From positions 1-64,000 of the forward strand of contig DYHH01000007.1 in NCBI GenBank assembly GCA_020724265.1: a DNA stretch of 64,000 bases. The letters are read 5' to 3'. A model generated the notes under the pieces. It saw nothing but the letters and a program-made list of their open reading frames with translations. It was not told the origin of the DNA and did not search any database. This document shows positions 8,229-18,070 of this stretch, in pieces. Origin of the DNA: Melioribacter roseus (GTDB lineage: Bacteria > Bacteroidota > Ignavibacteria > Ignavibacteriales > Melioribacteraceae). The position numbers were made by a program, and so were the translations under genes. Within the stretch, counting starts at the first letter, position 1, and every line of letters begins with the position of its first letter.

Positions 8229-9007
8229 TTCTCTTCTTCCATTAAGAGTTCGCTTTTCATTTTACCAAAAGAACGTGATAGAAAATATTTTATTTCATTT
8301 TCTTCCGGGAATGTATTCTTAACATTTTTGTTGTACCACCCCGCTGCAAATGATTCTGTAATTTTAGCGGTTTCAAAAGCGTGCTGCGAAATTTGATTTA
8401 CTTGTTTTTCTAGCTCTTTAGAAAATCTATTCCTGTCATTTACATTATTTATTTTTACAGCAGCTTCTCTTTCTAGGTAATATTTCAAATACCTCTCAGT
8501 CAGTTTGGAGAAGTATAATCTTGAGAGTTCACAGAATCCGTTTCCATTGGCGGCTTTATAAAATATAGCTTTGGAATCAATTCCTTCGCTGAATAAACTT
8601 CGTCCTCTTTCAATGTTCTGTTTGTACCAGTTGTTTATAGCGTCTATAGCAGCTTGTCTTGCAAATGTTTGGTACTCGTGGGAAACTACTTCGTTGTTTT
8701 TATACTTTGTTGCACCTCTTGCTAATTTTATTAAAGAAAGTTCTTCTTTATCTAAAATCTTTTTTTCGGCAAGATATTTTAAAGGATTTTCTTGTTGGAA
8801 AGCCAAAGAAACGTGGACTAAAAACTCGAAGCCCGCATTTATGGAAGGATCGTTTTTTAGATTGCTGTATCTGTCTTGTACTTCTTGAAGTGTCTTTTGA
8901 GCTATTGCGGATATTTCGGAGGTACCTGCTGCAAACCCGGCTAATTCATTTACAATTAAGCGCCAAGCTTTTGTCTTTCTAAGATAACCGTACCGTTTAT
9001 GTCCCAT
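8225..9007 (-). CDS. Helical partner of the QueC-like protein
   Basis: I do not recognise this 260-residue protein with certainty. It opens with MGHKRYGYLRKTKAWRLIV and then G-FAAGTSEISAIA, after which it is almost all helix, rich in charged residues and aromatics (ISQHAFETAKITESFAAGWY near the C-terminus). No catalytic motif, signal peptide or membrane segment is visible. It is the first gene of a two-gene operon and overlaps the QueC-like gene by four bases. In known QueC-like defence loci the upstream small protein may be the modification target or a structural partner; here that is only a suggestion. QatB is an alternative label that I cannot confirm. Confidence 0.6.
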   Translation of the reverse strand: MGHKRYGYLRKTKAWRLIVNELAGFAAGTSEISAIAQKTLQEVQDRYSNLKNDPSINAGFEFLVHVSLAFQQENPLKYLAEKKILDKEELSLIKLARGATKYKNNEVVSHEYQTFARQAAIDAINNWYKQNIERGRSLFSEGIDSKAIFYKAANGNGFCELSRLYFSKLTERYLKYYLEREAAVKINNVNDRNRFSKELEKQVNQISQHAFETAKITESFAAGWYNKNVKNTFPEENEIKYFLSRSFGKMKSELLMEEEK

Positions 9008-9246
9008 CTAAATTTCTTATCTTATGTTTAAGAATTTTTGGGAGCCGTTTAGCAGCAAGGGAATTTTAGATTATTTATGAACAGCTTTACTGTTAAATTA
9101 ATCGTATGTATTTAAAGAATCAAATGTTTTTCTTAATTTGTTAACAATTTATTCAGTGTCTATTTCTTAGTGGTTATGAAAAATTTACTTACTTATCTAG
9201 CCCATTTTATTATTAATTTTTTTCTATCCATTTATAAATATTTCAA
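9008..9246. promoter_or_regulatory. Divergent promoter region between two defence modules
   Basis: These 239 bases separate the minus-strand QueC-like operon from the plus-strand SNF2 operon and must contain both promoters. The tract is very AT-rich. I see no clear sigma-factor consensus pair or strong palindrome, and no Shine-Dalgarno before the ATG at 9247. Confidence 0.45.
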
Positions 9247-12117
9247 ATGAAGCTAACCCAATACCACGCAAAATACTTTTCTTATGAATTATCCAAGCGT
9301 AATCCCTCTAACAGTATTCAAAAATTAGCTTCAATCTTACTCGATGCACAAGTCGATCTGAATCCCCACCAAGTTGAAGCTGCATTATTTGCTTTTCGTT
9401 CACCTTTGTCAAAAGGAGCAATTCTTGCTGATGAAGTCGGTCTAGGGAAGACTATAGAAGCTGGTCTTGTTATTTCTCAGAAATGGGCTGAACGTAAACG
9501 GAAAATATTAATTATTGTTCCATCGAATTTAAGAAAACAATGGAACCAAGAATTACTTGATAAATTTTTTATCCCATCTGTCATACTTGAATCAAAATCT
9601 TTTAATGATGAAATCAAAAGCGGAAACCATAACCCTTTTATACAAATTGAAATTGTTATATGCTCATACCATTTTGCTAGGAATAAAGAAGATTATATCG
9701 AAGCTGTTTCTTGGGATTTGGTTGTTATAGATGAAGCGCACCGTTTACGAAATGTTTATAAACCTCAAAATAAAATTGCCAATTCAATTAAGGATTCAGT
9801 TTTCCGTTCGCCTAAAATTTTATTGACTGCTACTCCGTTACAAAATTCTCTGCTTGAATTATACGGTCTCGTTAGTATCATTGATGAATACACCTTTGGT
9901 GATTTACAAAGCTTCAAGAATCAATTTTTACATTTAGCAGAAACCGGTAACTTCGATGATTTGAAATCTAGATTGCAATCGGTATGCAAACGCACTTTAA
10001 GAAGACAAGTTTCCGAATATATTAGTTACACGAACAGAATATCAATTACCCAAGATTTTATTCCTACAGATGAAGAACATCGTTTGTATAACCTAGTTTC
10101 CGACTATTTACAAAAACCCAATCTTTATGCACTCCCCGCTAGTCAACGACAATTAATGACTCTTATCTTACGAAAATTACTTGCTTCTTCAACCTATGCA
10201 ATTGCCGGTACTTTGGAATCACTGAAAAATAAATTGGAAAGTATTGTTGCATATCCCAAAGCAAAGAAAGACTGGGAAAGAATACTTGCCGGTGATTATG
10301 AAACTTATGATGAAGAAAAAGATGAGTGGAACGATGATGTAGATTCCATTGAAAATGAATTGTATTCTGTTGAAGAAATTGAAGAAATTAAAAATGAGAT
10401 TAATCAGTTAGGGGAGTTTTTCACATTAGCTAAATCAATTCAAAGAAACGCTAAGGGTGAAGTATTACTTACAGCACTGGAAAGGGGCTTTACGGAAACA
10501 GTATTAAAAGGCGGAAATAAAAAAGCTGTTATATTTACTGAATCTAGAAGAACACAACTTTATCTTAAAGATTTACTGGAAAATTCTGAATATAAAGGAA
10601 AATTGGTTCTTTTTAACGGTTCGAATAACGATAAAGAAGCGCTTCGGATTTATGAAAAATGGAAACTGAAACATAAAAGCACAGATAGAATTTCCGGTTC
10701 AAAAACAGCAGACTTACGAGCAGCAATAATTGAATACTTTCGAGATGAAGCAGAAATATTAATAGCTACTGAAGCAGCCGCCGAAGGAATCAACCTTCAA
10801 TTTTGTTCTTTTGTCGTAAACTATGACTTACCCTGGAATCCCCAAAGAATTGAGCAGCGTATCGGAAGATGTCATAGGTACGGACAAAAACACGATGTTG
10901 TTGTTGTAAACTTTCTTAACAGAAGGAACGCTGCGGATGTTAGAGTCTTTGAGTTATTATCTGAGAAATTCAAGTTATTCAATGGTGTATTTGGTGCAAG
11001 TGATGAAATACTTGGCACAATTGAATCCGGTGTTGATTTTGAAAAACGCATAGCAGCTATTTATCAATACTGCCGAACTGAAGAAGAAATTCAAAAAGCT
11101 TTTGATGAGTTGCAAAAGGAAATGGAAGTTGAGATAGATGAAAAGATGGAGCATACTAGAAAAAAACTCTTAGAAAATTTCGATGAAGAAGTTCACGAGA
11201 AACTAAAGATTAGTTTCGATGAAAGTAAACGCTATCTAAACAAATATGAAAATTGGTTATGGCAAATCACCAAGTATTTCTTGGAACCTTATGCTATATT
11301 TGAAGAAAGCGACGGTTTATTTTATCTCTCTGAAAATCCCTTCCCGGAACAATATATTCATTCCGGTCCATACAAGATCGGAATCAAAGTAGAAGAAGCA
11401 AATAATTATAGAATTGGTCATCCGCTTGCGCAAAAAATTATTGAAAGATGTAAAAGGTTAGAAACAACCAATACGGAACTAATCTTTGATTACACTAACA
11501 CTGCGGACAAAAAAATAACAATACTAGAATCTTTAGTTGGAAAGAGCGGTTGGCTCCAGTTGTCCAATCTTACAATTTCATCATTCGAATCCGAAGATCA
11601 CTTAATATTCACCGCCCTTTCCGAAGATGGTGTTACTTTAGATGCGGAACAATGCGCTAGACTCTTTTCACTACCCGCTGAAGTAAAAAATAGTTTTAAT
11701 GAACCTGATGAAACAACTTTTGGGAAATTAGAGGAACTCAATTATAAATACCAAACGGATATAATCGGGGAAATTACACAAAGAAACGCAGAACTCTTTG
11801 ACGAAGAAATTGAAAAACTCGACAAATGGGCGGAGGATAAAAAGACAAGTATTGAACTGGAGTTGAAGCAATTAGATAAAGATATTAAAACAAGAAAAAC
11901 AGAGTCTAAGAAAATTCTTAATCTTGAAGATAAGGTAAAAACACAACGTCAAATTAAGGAACTCGAGAAAAAAAGAAATGAATTACGTCGGGAATTATTT
12001 AAGTCACAAGATGAGATAGATATAAAGAAAGAAAGTTTAATAGATGAGATTGAACAAAAGCTTAAACAAGATACAACTTTGGATAACCTATTTTTAATAA
12101 AGTGGAAAATAATTTAG
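9247..12117 (+). CDS. SNF2-family DNA helicase/translocase
   Basis: This 956-residue superfamily-2 ATPase has the SNF2 layout. Motif I (DEVGLGKT) is at residues 62-69, motif II (DEAH) at 162-165 and motif III (LLTATPLQNS) near residue 198. The second RecA-like lobe has EAAAEGINLQFCSFVVNYDLPWNP and the arginine-finger motif QRIGRCHRYGQ. An acidic insert separates the lobes, and the last about 250 residues are coiled coil with lysine/glutamate heptads. Enzymes of this kind translocate on double-stranded DNA. In defence loci (DISARM, Hma-like) they pair with methyltransferases. It opens a plus-strand operon; the next start follows after eight bases. No DUF1998 or phospholipase D partner is present, so this is not DISARM. 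Confidence 0.88.
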   Translation: MKLTQYHAKYFSYELSKRNPSNSIQKLASILLDAQVDLNPHQVEAALFAFRSPLSKGAILADEVGLGKTIEAGLVISQKWAERKRKILIIVPSNLRKQWNQELLDKFFIPSVILESKSFNDEIKSGNHNPFIQIEIVICSYHFARNKEDYIEAVSWDLVVIDEAHRLRNVYKPQNKIANSIKDSVFRSPKILLTATPLQNSLLELYGLVSIIDEYTFGDLQSFKNQFLHLAETGNFDDLKSRLQSVCKRTLRRQVSEYISYTNRISITQDFIPTDEEHRLYNLVSDYLQKPNLYALPASQRQLMTLILRKLLASSTYAIAGTLESLKNKLESIVAYPKAKKDWERILAGDYETYDEEKDEWNDDVDSIENELYSVEEIEEIKNEINQLGEFFTLAKSIQRNAKGEVLLTALERGFTETVLKGGNKKAVIFTESRRTQLYLKDLLENSEYKGKLVLFNGSNNDKEALRIYEKWKLKHKSTDRISGSKTADLRAAIIEYFRDEAEILIATEAAAEGINLQFCSFVVNYDLPWNPQRIEQRIGRCHRYGQKHDVVVVNFLNRRNAADVRVFELLSEKFKLFNGVFGASDEILGTIESGVDFEKRIAAIYQYCRTEEEIQKAFDELQKEMEVEIDEKMEHTRKKLLENFDEEVHEKLKISFDESKRYLNKYENWLWQITKYFLEPYAIFEESDGLFYLSENPFPEQYIHSGPYKIGIKVEEANNYRIGHPLAQKIIERCKRLETTNTELIFDYTNTADKKITILESLVGKSGWLQLSNLTISSFESEDHLIFTALSEDGVTLDAEQCARLFSLPAEVKNSFNEPDETTFGKLEELNYKYQTDIIGEITQRNAELFDEEIEKLDKWAEDKKTSIELELKQLDKDIKTRKTESKKILNLEDKVKTQRQIKELEKKRNELRRELFKSQDEIDIKKESLIDEIEQKLKQDTTLDNLFLIKWKII

Positions 12118-12125
12118 GAGGAATT

Positions 12126-12320
12126 ATGTCACCCGACGATACTCTTATTGAAAGAATTATTCCAAAAATTTCTGAAAAGAATCTTTTTCGTGAAACAGAC
12201 CTGGAAAGATTCAGAGAAGAATTATCTAATTCAACATTGAGCAGAGAGGACATTATCTTATTTCTTGAAAATAAGATATCAGAAGAGTCTGAAAACAATA
12301 GTGAGGTTGATGATGAGTAG
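12126..12320 (+). CDS. Small acidic protein between helicase and ATPase
   Basis: This 64-residue protein starts at the ATG at 12126, which follows a strong GGAGGAATT ribosome site; an in-frame ATG at 12102 inside the helicase stop region is less likely. It is acidic, predicted all-helical (DLERFREELSNSTLSREDII) and ends EESENNSEVDDE. I know no family. Its stop overlaps the start of the ATPase gene, so its dose is tied to that protein. It may be a small subunit or adaptor. Confidence 0.6.
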   Translation: MSPDDTLIERIIPKISEKNLFRETDLERFREELSNSTLSREDIILFLENKISEESENNSEVDDE

Positions 12321-14640
12321 GCTACAATCAATTTCTTTGGAAGCACTAAAGGGAGCTACAGAACAGACAGAAATCAACTTTAGGAATGATTCAGATTTGA
12401 CAGTAATTTTTGGTGAAAACGGAACCGGTAAATCTTCCATTGTAGACGCATTCGATATTTTGTGTAACAACGAAATTGGGTCATTAGAAAGCAAAAGTGT
12501 GGGCGGTAAGAAAGAAAAATATTTGGTTAATCTCACTAAACAAAAAGCTGATTGTAAAATCAAACTAAACTACAACAATTCAGAATGGACAGCCACATTG
12601 GGAAGTGGTTACTCTCCAACTACCACTGGCCCGCATAATAAACCTAAAGTTGCGATTTTACGAAAAGAGAAGATACACTCATTGGTAACGGCTCAACCCA
12701 AAGACATTTATAAGGAAATAAAAGACTTTATTGAAACACCAAACTGTGAAAACGGAGAAGATTTACTTAATAAATTAAGTATTGAGTATAATCGAGAATA
12801 TGATAGCGCTGTAAAATCAGTAACCGATGCAGATGAAGCCTTAAAAAATTTATGGACATTCGAAGATACCCCTGGTGAAGACCATATTACCTGGGCAGAA
12901 GGTGAAATCGCAATTGACCCGGAAGAAATTGAAGATAGTATTAATAATTATAGTGTCTTGTTGTCTCTTATTGAAGCTCTGGAGCGTATAAAAGATGCAT
13001 TTGATTCAGCAACCAGTGGTTTGAGAAATAAAGAAGATGAATTCGCAGAAAAAGATAGAAAGTTTAATGAATTGGCATCTACTGAAGAGGATAATATTTC
13101 TGAACTAATCGATGTTTTAGATAAAGCTAAAAAATACATTGAAAAATCTGTAAAGCTTGATGAATGTCCAGTATGTGAACAAGATGTTAATAAAGATGAT
13201 CTTTTCACTAATATTGAAAGTAGACTAAAAAGCAAAAATGATTTTGTGAAATTAAAAGATGAACTCATTCGCATAGAAAAATCTGTTAATTCACTTAAAG
13301 AACGGTTAAATGATAATACTTCTCAATTTCTAACTGTAGGTGTAGAAGTTTATAGTAATTTATTAGAGTTTGTTCCTACGGAATTGAATGATGAAGAATT
13401 TGATTTGGAACGTTATGAATTGCTTATTGATGAGAGTGAAGAAAAGAATGAAGAGAAGATTGAATTAAGCCAAAATCTAAGCCAAAATTTAATATCCCAT
13501 AAGGCTACACTTTTACAGAAAAAAGATGCTTTAACAAAAACAAAGAATAATTTTAATTCAATTTCCAACTATCTTAATACAATCAACGAGAAAAAACAAA
13601 GAGCTGAAGAATTAGAATTACTTCGCGATAGAACAACACTACTCCATGAGATATTTGAAGAAGAAAGAAAAAATTATGTCAAGGAATTATTAGAATCTAT
13701 TTCAGATGATATTGACAGAATGTATACTAAAATTCATCCCAATGAGAATCTTGGAAGAATTAAATTAACACCTGATCCTGGTAAAAGAGCTTCTATTATA
13801 TTGAATGCAATGTTTGAGTCTGAAGAGGAAACTTATCCGCAAGCATATTATAGTGAATCTCACCTTGATACTTTAGGTATATGTTTATTTATTGCTCTCG
13901 CAAAGTTGTTTGGTGATGAAGATACTATTCTTATTTTTGATGATGTCATTACTTCAGCAGATCAAATTCATCTTTCGCGTTTTTTGACTATGCTTGAGGA
14001 TGAGCTTGATAACTTTCAACACACGATTATCACAACACATTATCAAATTTGGCGCGATAAATATCGATATGGTGGCGGCAATACTCAATTAATAGAATTG
14101 CTTCGATGGACTTTACAAAGAGGAGTTCGGCACGATAGAACCAAATTATATATAGATGAACTGGAAGAATATGTTGAACAAGAACCGATGGACAAGCAGA
14201 TTGTTGCTTCTAAAAGCGGGATATTTCTTGAATTAATACTCGACAATCTTGCTTTGATGTATCGTTGTAAATTACCAAGAAAATCTGATCCATTTTATAC
14301 GCTGGGTGAATATATAGGCGCATTTGACCGCAATCTTAAACGTAACTTAAAAGTCGAGGTAGTCGATGAAGATGGAAATACTATTGAAGAGATTCCATTA
14401 CTTAATTCCTTCAATGTACTACCTGAAGATAGTATGATTAGAAATGAAGTTGGCTGTCATTTTAATTTGACTGGTGACCAATATAGCAATGATGATATTA
14501 AAGAAATGGCTGATAACACTTTAAATCTTGCTAATGCGCTTATCTGTTCGGAATGCGGAGAACTTCCTTACAAAAGAAGATCGGGTTCTTATTATGAATG
14601 TAGATGCAATAGAAAAAGATTATATCCAATTATCGATTAA
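12313..14640 (+). CDS. SMC/Rad50-like ATPase with a zinc hook
   Basis: This 775-residue protein has Walker A GENGTGKSS at residues 34-42. Two long charged coiled coils flank a CPVC zinc-hook motif near residue 285. A signature-like SESHLDTLGICLFIAL and Walker B (TILIFDDVITSAD) follow, so both ATPase halves are intact. The C-terminal about 180 residues add a separate domain ending in a zinc ribbon (CSECGELPYK...YECRC). This is the plan of Rad50-like defence ATPases such as those of Lamassu or RloC, though the C-terminal domain is different. The start is the second ATG of ATGATG at 12310-12315, within the stop region of the small gene; 12310 is equally possible. It ends at the TAA whose last A begins the next gene's first ATG, so the operon is tight. 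Confidence 0.82.
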   Translation: MSRLQSISLEALKGATEQTEINFRNDSDLTVIFGENGTGKSSIVDAFDILCNNEIGSLESKSVGGKKEKYLVNLTKQKADCKIKLNYNNSEWTATLGSGYSPTTTGPHNKPKVAILRKEKIHSLVTAQPKDIYKEIKDFIETPNCENGEDLLNKLSIEYNREYDSAVKSVTDADEALKNLWTFEDTPGEDHITWAEGEIAIDPEEIEDSINNYSVLLSLIEALERIKDAFDSATSGLRNKEDEFAEKDRKFNELASTEEDNISELIDVLDKAKKYIEKSVKLDECPVCEQDVNKDDLFTNIESRLKSKNDFVKLKDELIRIEKSVNSLKERLNDNTSQFLTVGVEVYSNLLEFVPTELNDEEFDLERYELLIDESEEKNEEKIELSQNLSQNLISHKATLLQKKDALTKTKNNFNSISNYLNTINEKKQRAEELELLRDRTTLLHEIFEEERKNYVKELLESISDDIDRMYTKIHPNENLGRIKLTPDPGKRASIILNAMFESEEETYPQAYYSESHLDTLGICLFIALAKLFGDEDTILIFDDVITSADQIHLSRFLTMLEDELDNFQHTIITTHYQIWRDKYRYGGGNTQLIELLRWTLQRGVRHDRTKLYIDELEEYVEQEPMDKQIVASKSGIFLELILDNLALMYRCKLPRKSDPFYTLGEYIGAFDRNLKRNLKVEVVDEDGNTIEEIPLLNSFNVLPEDSMIRNEVGCHFNLTGDQYSNDDIKEMADNTLNLANALICSECGELPYKRRSGSYYECRCNRKRLYPIID

Positions 14641-14651
14641 TGGAGAGTCCT

Positions 14652-16409
14652 ATGCAATTAACAAAAATTGAACCGGATGATTTTACATCATTTTTAAAAT
14701 CAGTTAATAAAATAAAAAATGATTATGAACAAACATTAGCTTTAACTTGGTTTTATATGTATGCGAGGTTTCGAATCTCTCAGAAAGAATTTAAAGATAT
14801 TTATAGTGTTGATGGGCGTAATGATGGAGGTATAGATTGTTTTTTCGCTGAAGGAAATACTTTTTATATAATACAATCAAAATATCATGAACAAAGCATA
14901 CGTGAAAGTATTGATAATATTAAAAATGAACTTCAAAAAATTGTAAAGACGATCATTGGGGAGAATACAAACAATAAAGCGGCTGATTTCATAAATTCTC
15001 TTCGTAGAGACCTAAATAACGATAAGTCTTATCTCGAAATTATTTGGTTAACCACAAATGAGGTTTCAAATAAAGTTAAACGGGAATCGCAAGTTTATTT
15101 GGAAAGTTTTGCTCGAAAATACAAATGGGAAATATCAGCCGAAATTAATTTCATTGATAGATTCGCATTGGAAGGTGTTATCTATGATATTAAACACGGG
15201 TATGTTCCACATACTGGAAAAAAAACACTTCCTATTGAAACCGGAGAATACATGCATGTCGGTAAAGATAGAAATAATATTGAATGTATTGTATGTAATG
15301 TGAAGGCTAAAGAATTACTCTCTTGGTTTAATAATGCAAATGAAATTAATACATATCTCCAAAAAAATGTTCGTGAATCTGTTGGTGATAAATCTCCTAT
15401 TAATAAAGCAATTAAGAAAAGTTTCAAAGACGATCCATTATTATTTTGGTACAAACACAATGGTATAATTATATTTGCTGATTGGTTAGAAATTGACAGA
15501 GATAAATCCATTTTAACAGTTCGTAATCCCCAGATTGTAAATGGTGGTCAAACTGTTACACAGCTTTATAAAGCATATGATTTGAGTAGGAATCTAAATA
15601 ATCCGGCAAAAATATTAACAAGGATTTATCGTTTGCCATATGAAGATTCAGAAACGTATAAACGCAGTATTGATATTATTGCAGCACTAAACTCTCAGAA
15701 TAAAATAAAATCGTCTGATTTGCATTCCACCGATCCCAGACAAGTGATGATTGAGAACAGATTGGATGAGCTTGGTACACCTTATCGTTATTTCCGTAAG
15801 AGAGGTGATAAAGGTAAAGTATCCAGCCCCTACAATATTTTTATGACAAGACTTGCTCTATATTACTATGTATGTAACTTTAAGAAACCAGATGAAGGTG
15901 TTGCGGGTGAGATAGAGTCTTTTTTTGAAGAGGATAAAAGATATAATGATTCATTCCCTGAACAACATATAAAAAAAAGTATTGGTCATGATATAAACCA
16001 CATTATATTCAATTATGTAGAATGTTGGAATTTATATTTTCTTTTCCGTCGTAAGTTTTCATACGAACTTTCTGATAGGCAGTTAGAATATTTCAATTAT
16101 GTTGTGTGGTACGTATTAGTGGATGTTTATCAGCAATTACAAAATTGGAAAGAGAAGTATTTTTTAAGTGGAAGGTTTGAATGGCTCGAATTTATTGACA
16201 GCCCGGAATTTATAAGTGGTATTATAAAATATTCAAAGAAGCGTTACATTCATTATATTTCGATATTACCTAAACGTGAATTAGAACCACGGAACTTTTA
16301 CAAATCTGTTGATGCTCGTAATAAATTTATTAAAAATTCCGGCAGCCCCAGAGAGTTTAACGCTAATCTTAATAAATCATATTCATTGTACAAGAAACAT
16401 AATAAGTAA
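14652..16409 (+). CDS. AIPR-family abortive infection protein
   Basis: This protein of 585 residues starts at 14652, preferred because GGAGAG lies just upstream; an ATG at 14640 overlapping the previous stop is possible. Near residues 255-300 it has the AIPR hallmark: FWYKHNGIIIFADWLEID followed by NPQIVNGGQTVTQLYKAY. The N-terminal about 120 residues (VDGRNDGGIDCFF...FYIIQSKYHEQ) resemble a restriction-endonuclease-like fold with D and QxK positions. AIPR proteins are linked to phage resistance and to Mza-type loci; their activity is not firmly known. Here one sits between an SMC-like ATPase and a DNA methyltransferase in a single operon, which suggests an effector or nuclease role. Confidence 0.82.
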   Translation: MQLTKIEPDDFTSFLKSVNKIKNDYEQTLALTWFYMYARFRISQKEFKDIYSVDGRNDGGIDCFFAEGNTFYIIQSKYHEQSIRESIDNIKNELQKIVKTIIGENTNNKAADFINSLRRDLNNDKSYLEIIWLTTNEVSNKVKRESQVYLESFARKYKWEISAEINFIDRFALEGVIYDIKHGYVPHTGKKTLPIETGEYMHVGKDRNNIECIVCNVKAKELLSWFNNANEINTYLQKNVRESVGDKSPINKAIKKSFKDDPLLFWYKHNGIIIFADWLEIDRDKSILTVRNPQIVNGGQTVTQLYKAYDLSRNLNNPAKILTRIYRLPYEDSETYKRSIDIIAALNSQNKIKSSDLHSTDPRQVMIENRLDELGTPYRYFRKRGDKGKVSSPYNIFMTRLALYYYVCNFKKPDEGVAGEIESFFEEDKRYNDSFPEQHIKKSIGHDINHIIFNYVECWNLYFLFRRKFSYELSDRQLEYFNYVVWYVLVDVYQQLQNWKEKYFLSGRFEWLEFIDSPEFISGIIKYSKKRYIHYISILPKRELEPRNFYKSVDARNKFIKNSGSPREFNANLNKSYSLYKKHNK

Positions 16410-16414
16410 AACTT

Positions 16415-18070
16415 ATGAACAACAAACAAAAACTAGAACTAACCTGGATAGGCAAAGACCAGCAACCTAAACTTGAACCGCGTATTTTGATTGAAGACCC
16501 GGAAAAGTCTTACGGCTACAGCAACACTGAGAATATGCTTATTTATGGGGATAACCTCCTCGCTCTTAAAGCCCTTGAACAAAACTACGCCGGTAAAATT
16601 AAATGTATTTATATTGACCCGCCGTATAATACTGGGAATGCATTCGATCATTATGATGATAATTTAGAACATTCCATTTGGTTAAATCTTATCAAGCCGC
16701 GAATCGAATTATTACGTTCTTTACTTTCTGAAGATGGGAGTTTGTGGATTTCTATTGATGATGATGAATCTCATTACTTAAAAGTTTTATGTGATGAGAT
16801 TTTTGGAAGAGACAACTTTATTAACACAATTATTTGGCACAAAAAACACACGAGGAGTAATGACGCCAAGTGGCTGTCTGATAACCATGATTTTATTTTA
16901 GCCTATGCAAAAAATAAATCGAGTTGGAACAGAAATTTACTGCCGAGAACAGATATTACTGATAAAGGCTATTCCAATGTTGATAATGATCCAAGGGGTC
17001 CTTGGGCTTCTGGACCTTGTCACGCTAAAACTCCAAATCCGAAAGATATATATCCAATTGAAACACCTTCTGGAAGAATTTTAAACCCACCACCCGGAAC
17101 AAGTTGGCGTTTCTCAAAAGAAAAATTTCAAGAATTAATTGATGACAATAGAATTTATTTTGGAACTAAGGGTAATAATGTTCCCCGGTACAAAAGATTT
17201 CTTACAGAAGTACAAGAGGGTTTAGTTCCTCTAACGATTTGGTTCAAAGAAGAAGTCGGTGATAATCAAGAAGCAAAAAAAGAAGTTAAACAGTTCAATC
17301 CAGATGATGTTTTTACCACACCAAAACCCGAGCGTCTAATTCAAAGAGTTTTACAAATTTCTTCAAATGAGAATGATCTAGTTCTGGATTCATTTCTCGG
17401 TTCCGGCACAACATCAGCAGTAGCACACAAAATGAACCGCAAATGGATAGGCATTGAACTAGGAGAACATTGCCATACGCATTGCATTCCACGACTTAAA
17501 CAAGTCTGCAATGGTACAGACCAAGGCGGTATTTCCAAATCAGTTAATTGGAAAGGCGGCGGCGGGTTTAAGTATTATTACCTTGCACCAAGTCTTCTAA
17601 AAAAAGATAAATACGGCAATTGGGTAATTGAAGAAAAATATAACGCCGATATGCTCGCAGCAGCAATGGCTAAGCATAATAGTTTTCAATATCAACCTGA
17701 TGAACAAATTTACTGGAAGCAAGGACAGTCATCTGAAAAAGATTTTATCTATACAACCACCCAATTCATTACAGTAGAAAAGTTAGATCAAATCCACGAA
17801 GAGATGCAGCCGGATGAAAGCCTTCTTATCTGCTGTAAAAAATTCTCAAAAGCCTGTGAAAACAGATACACAAATATTACAATAAAAAAGATACCTCAAA
17901 TGCTTCTCGGCAAATGTGAGTTCGGCAAAGAAGATTACAGTCTTAATATAATTACAATGCCGAAAGATGAAAATGAGCAAGAATTTGTTCCAACCGGTCC
18001 TCCAAAATCAAAAGTAAAAAAATCCGATGAACCCAATTTATTTTCAGAAAACGACAAAAGTGAAGAATGA
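16415..18070 (+). CDS. mod: Type III restriction-modification DNA methyltransferase (Mod)
   Basis: This 551-residue adenine-N6 methyltransferase of the beta class has the catalytic motif DPPYNTG at residues 68-74 before the SAM-binding motif DSFLGSGTT near residue 325. The target-recognition region lies between them. Motif order and length fit type III Mod subunits. It methylates one strand of an asymmetric site and guides the Res subunit at 19208. It begins five bases after the AIPR stop and overlaps the DUF1016 gene by four bases. The last about 180 residues form a C-terminal domain that probably contacts Res. The recognition sequence cannot be read from the gene. Confidence 0.92.
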   Translation: MNNKQKLELTWIGKDQQPKLEPRILIEDPEKSYGYSNTENMLIYGDNLLALKALEQNYAGKIKCIYIDPPYNTGNAFDHYDDNLEHSIWLNLIKPRIELLRSLLSEDGSLWISIDDDESHYLKVLCDEIFGRDNFINTIIWHKKHTRSNDAKWLSDNHDFILAYAKNKSSWNRNLLPRTDITDKGYSNVDNDPRGPWASGPCHAKTPNPKDIYPIETPSGRILNPPPGTSWRFSKEKFQELIDDNRIYFGTKGNNVPRYKRFLTEVQEGLVPLTIWFKEEVGDNQEAKKEVKQFNPDDVFTTPKPERLIQRVLQISSNENDLVLDSFLGSGTTSAVAHKMNRKWIGIELGEHCHTHCIPRLKQVCNGTDQGGISKSVNWKGGGGFKYYYLAPSLLKKDKYGNWVIEEKYNADMLAAAMAKHNSFQYQPDEQIYWKQGQSSEKDFIYTTTQFITVEKLDQIHEEMQPDESLLICCKKFSKACENRYTNITIKKIPQMLLGKCEFGKEDYSLNIITMPKDENEQEFVPTGPPKSKVKKSDEPNLFSENDKSEE

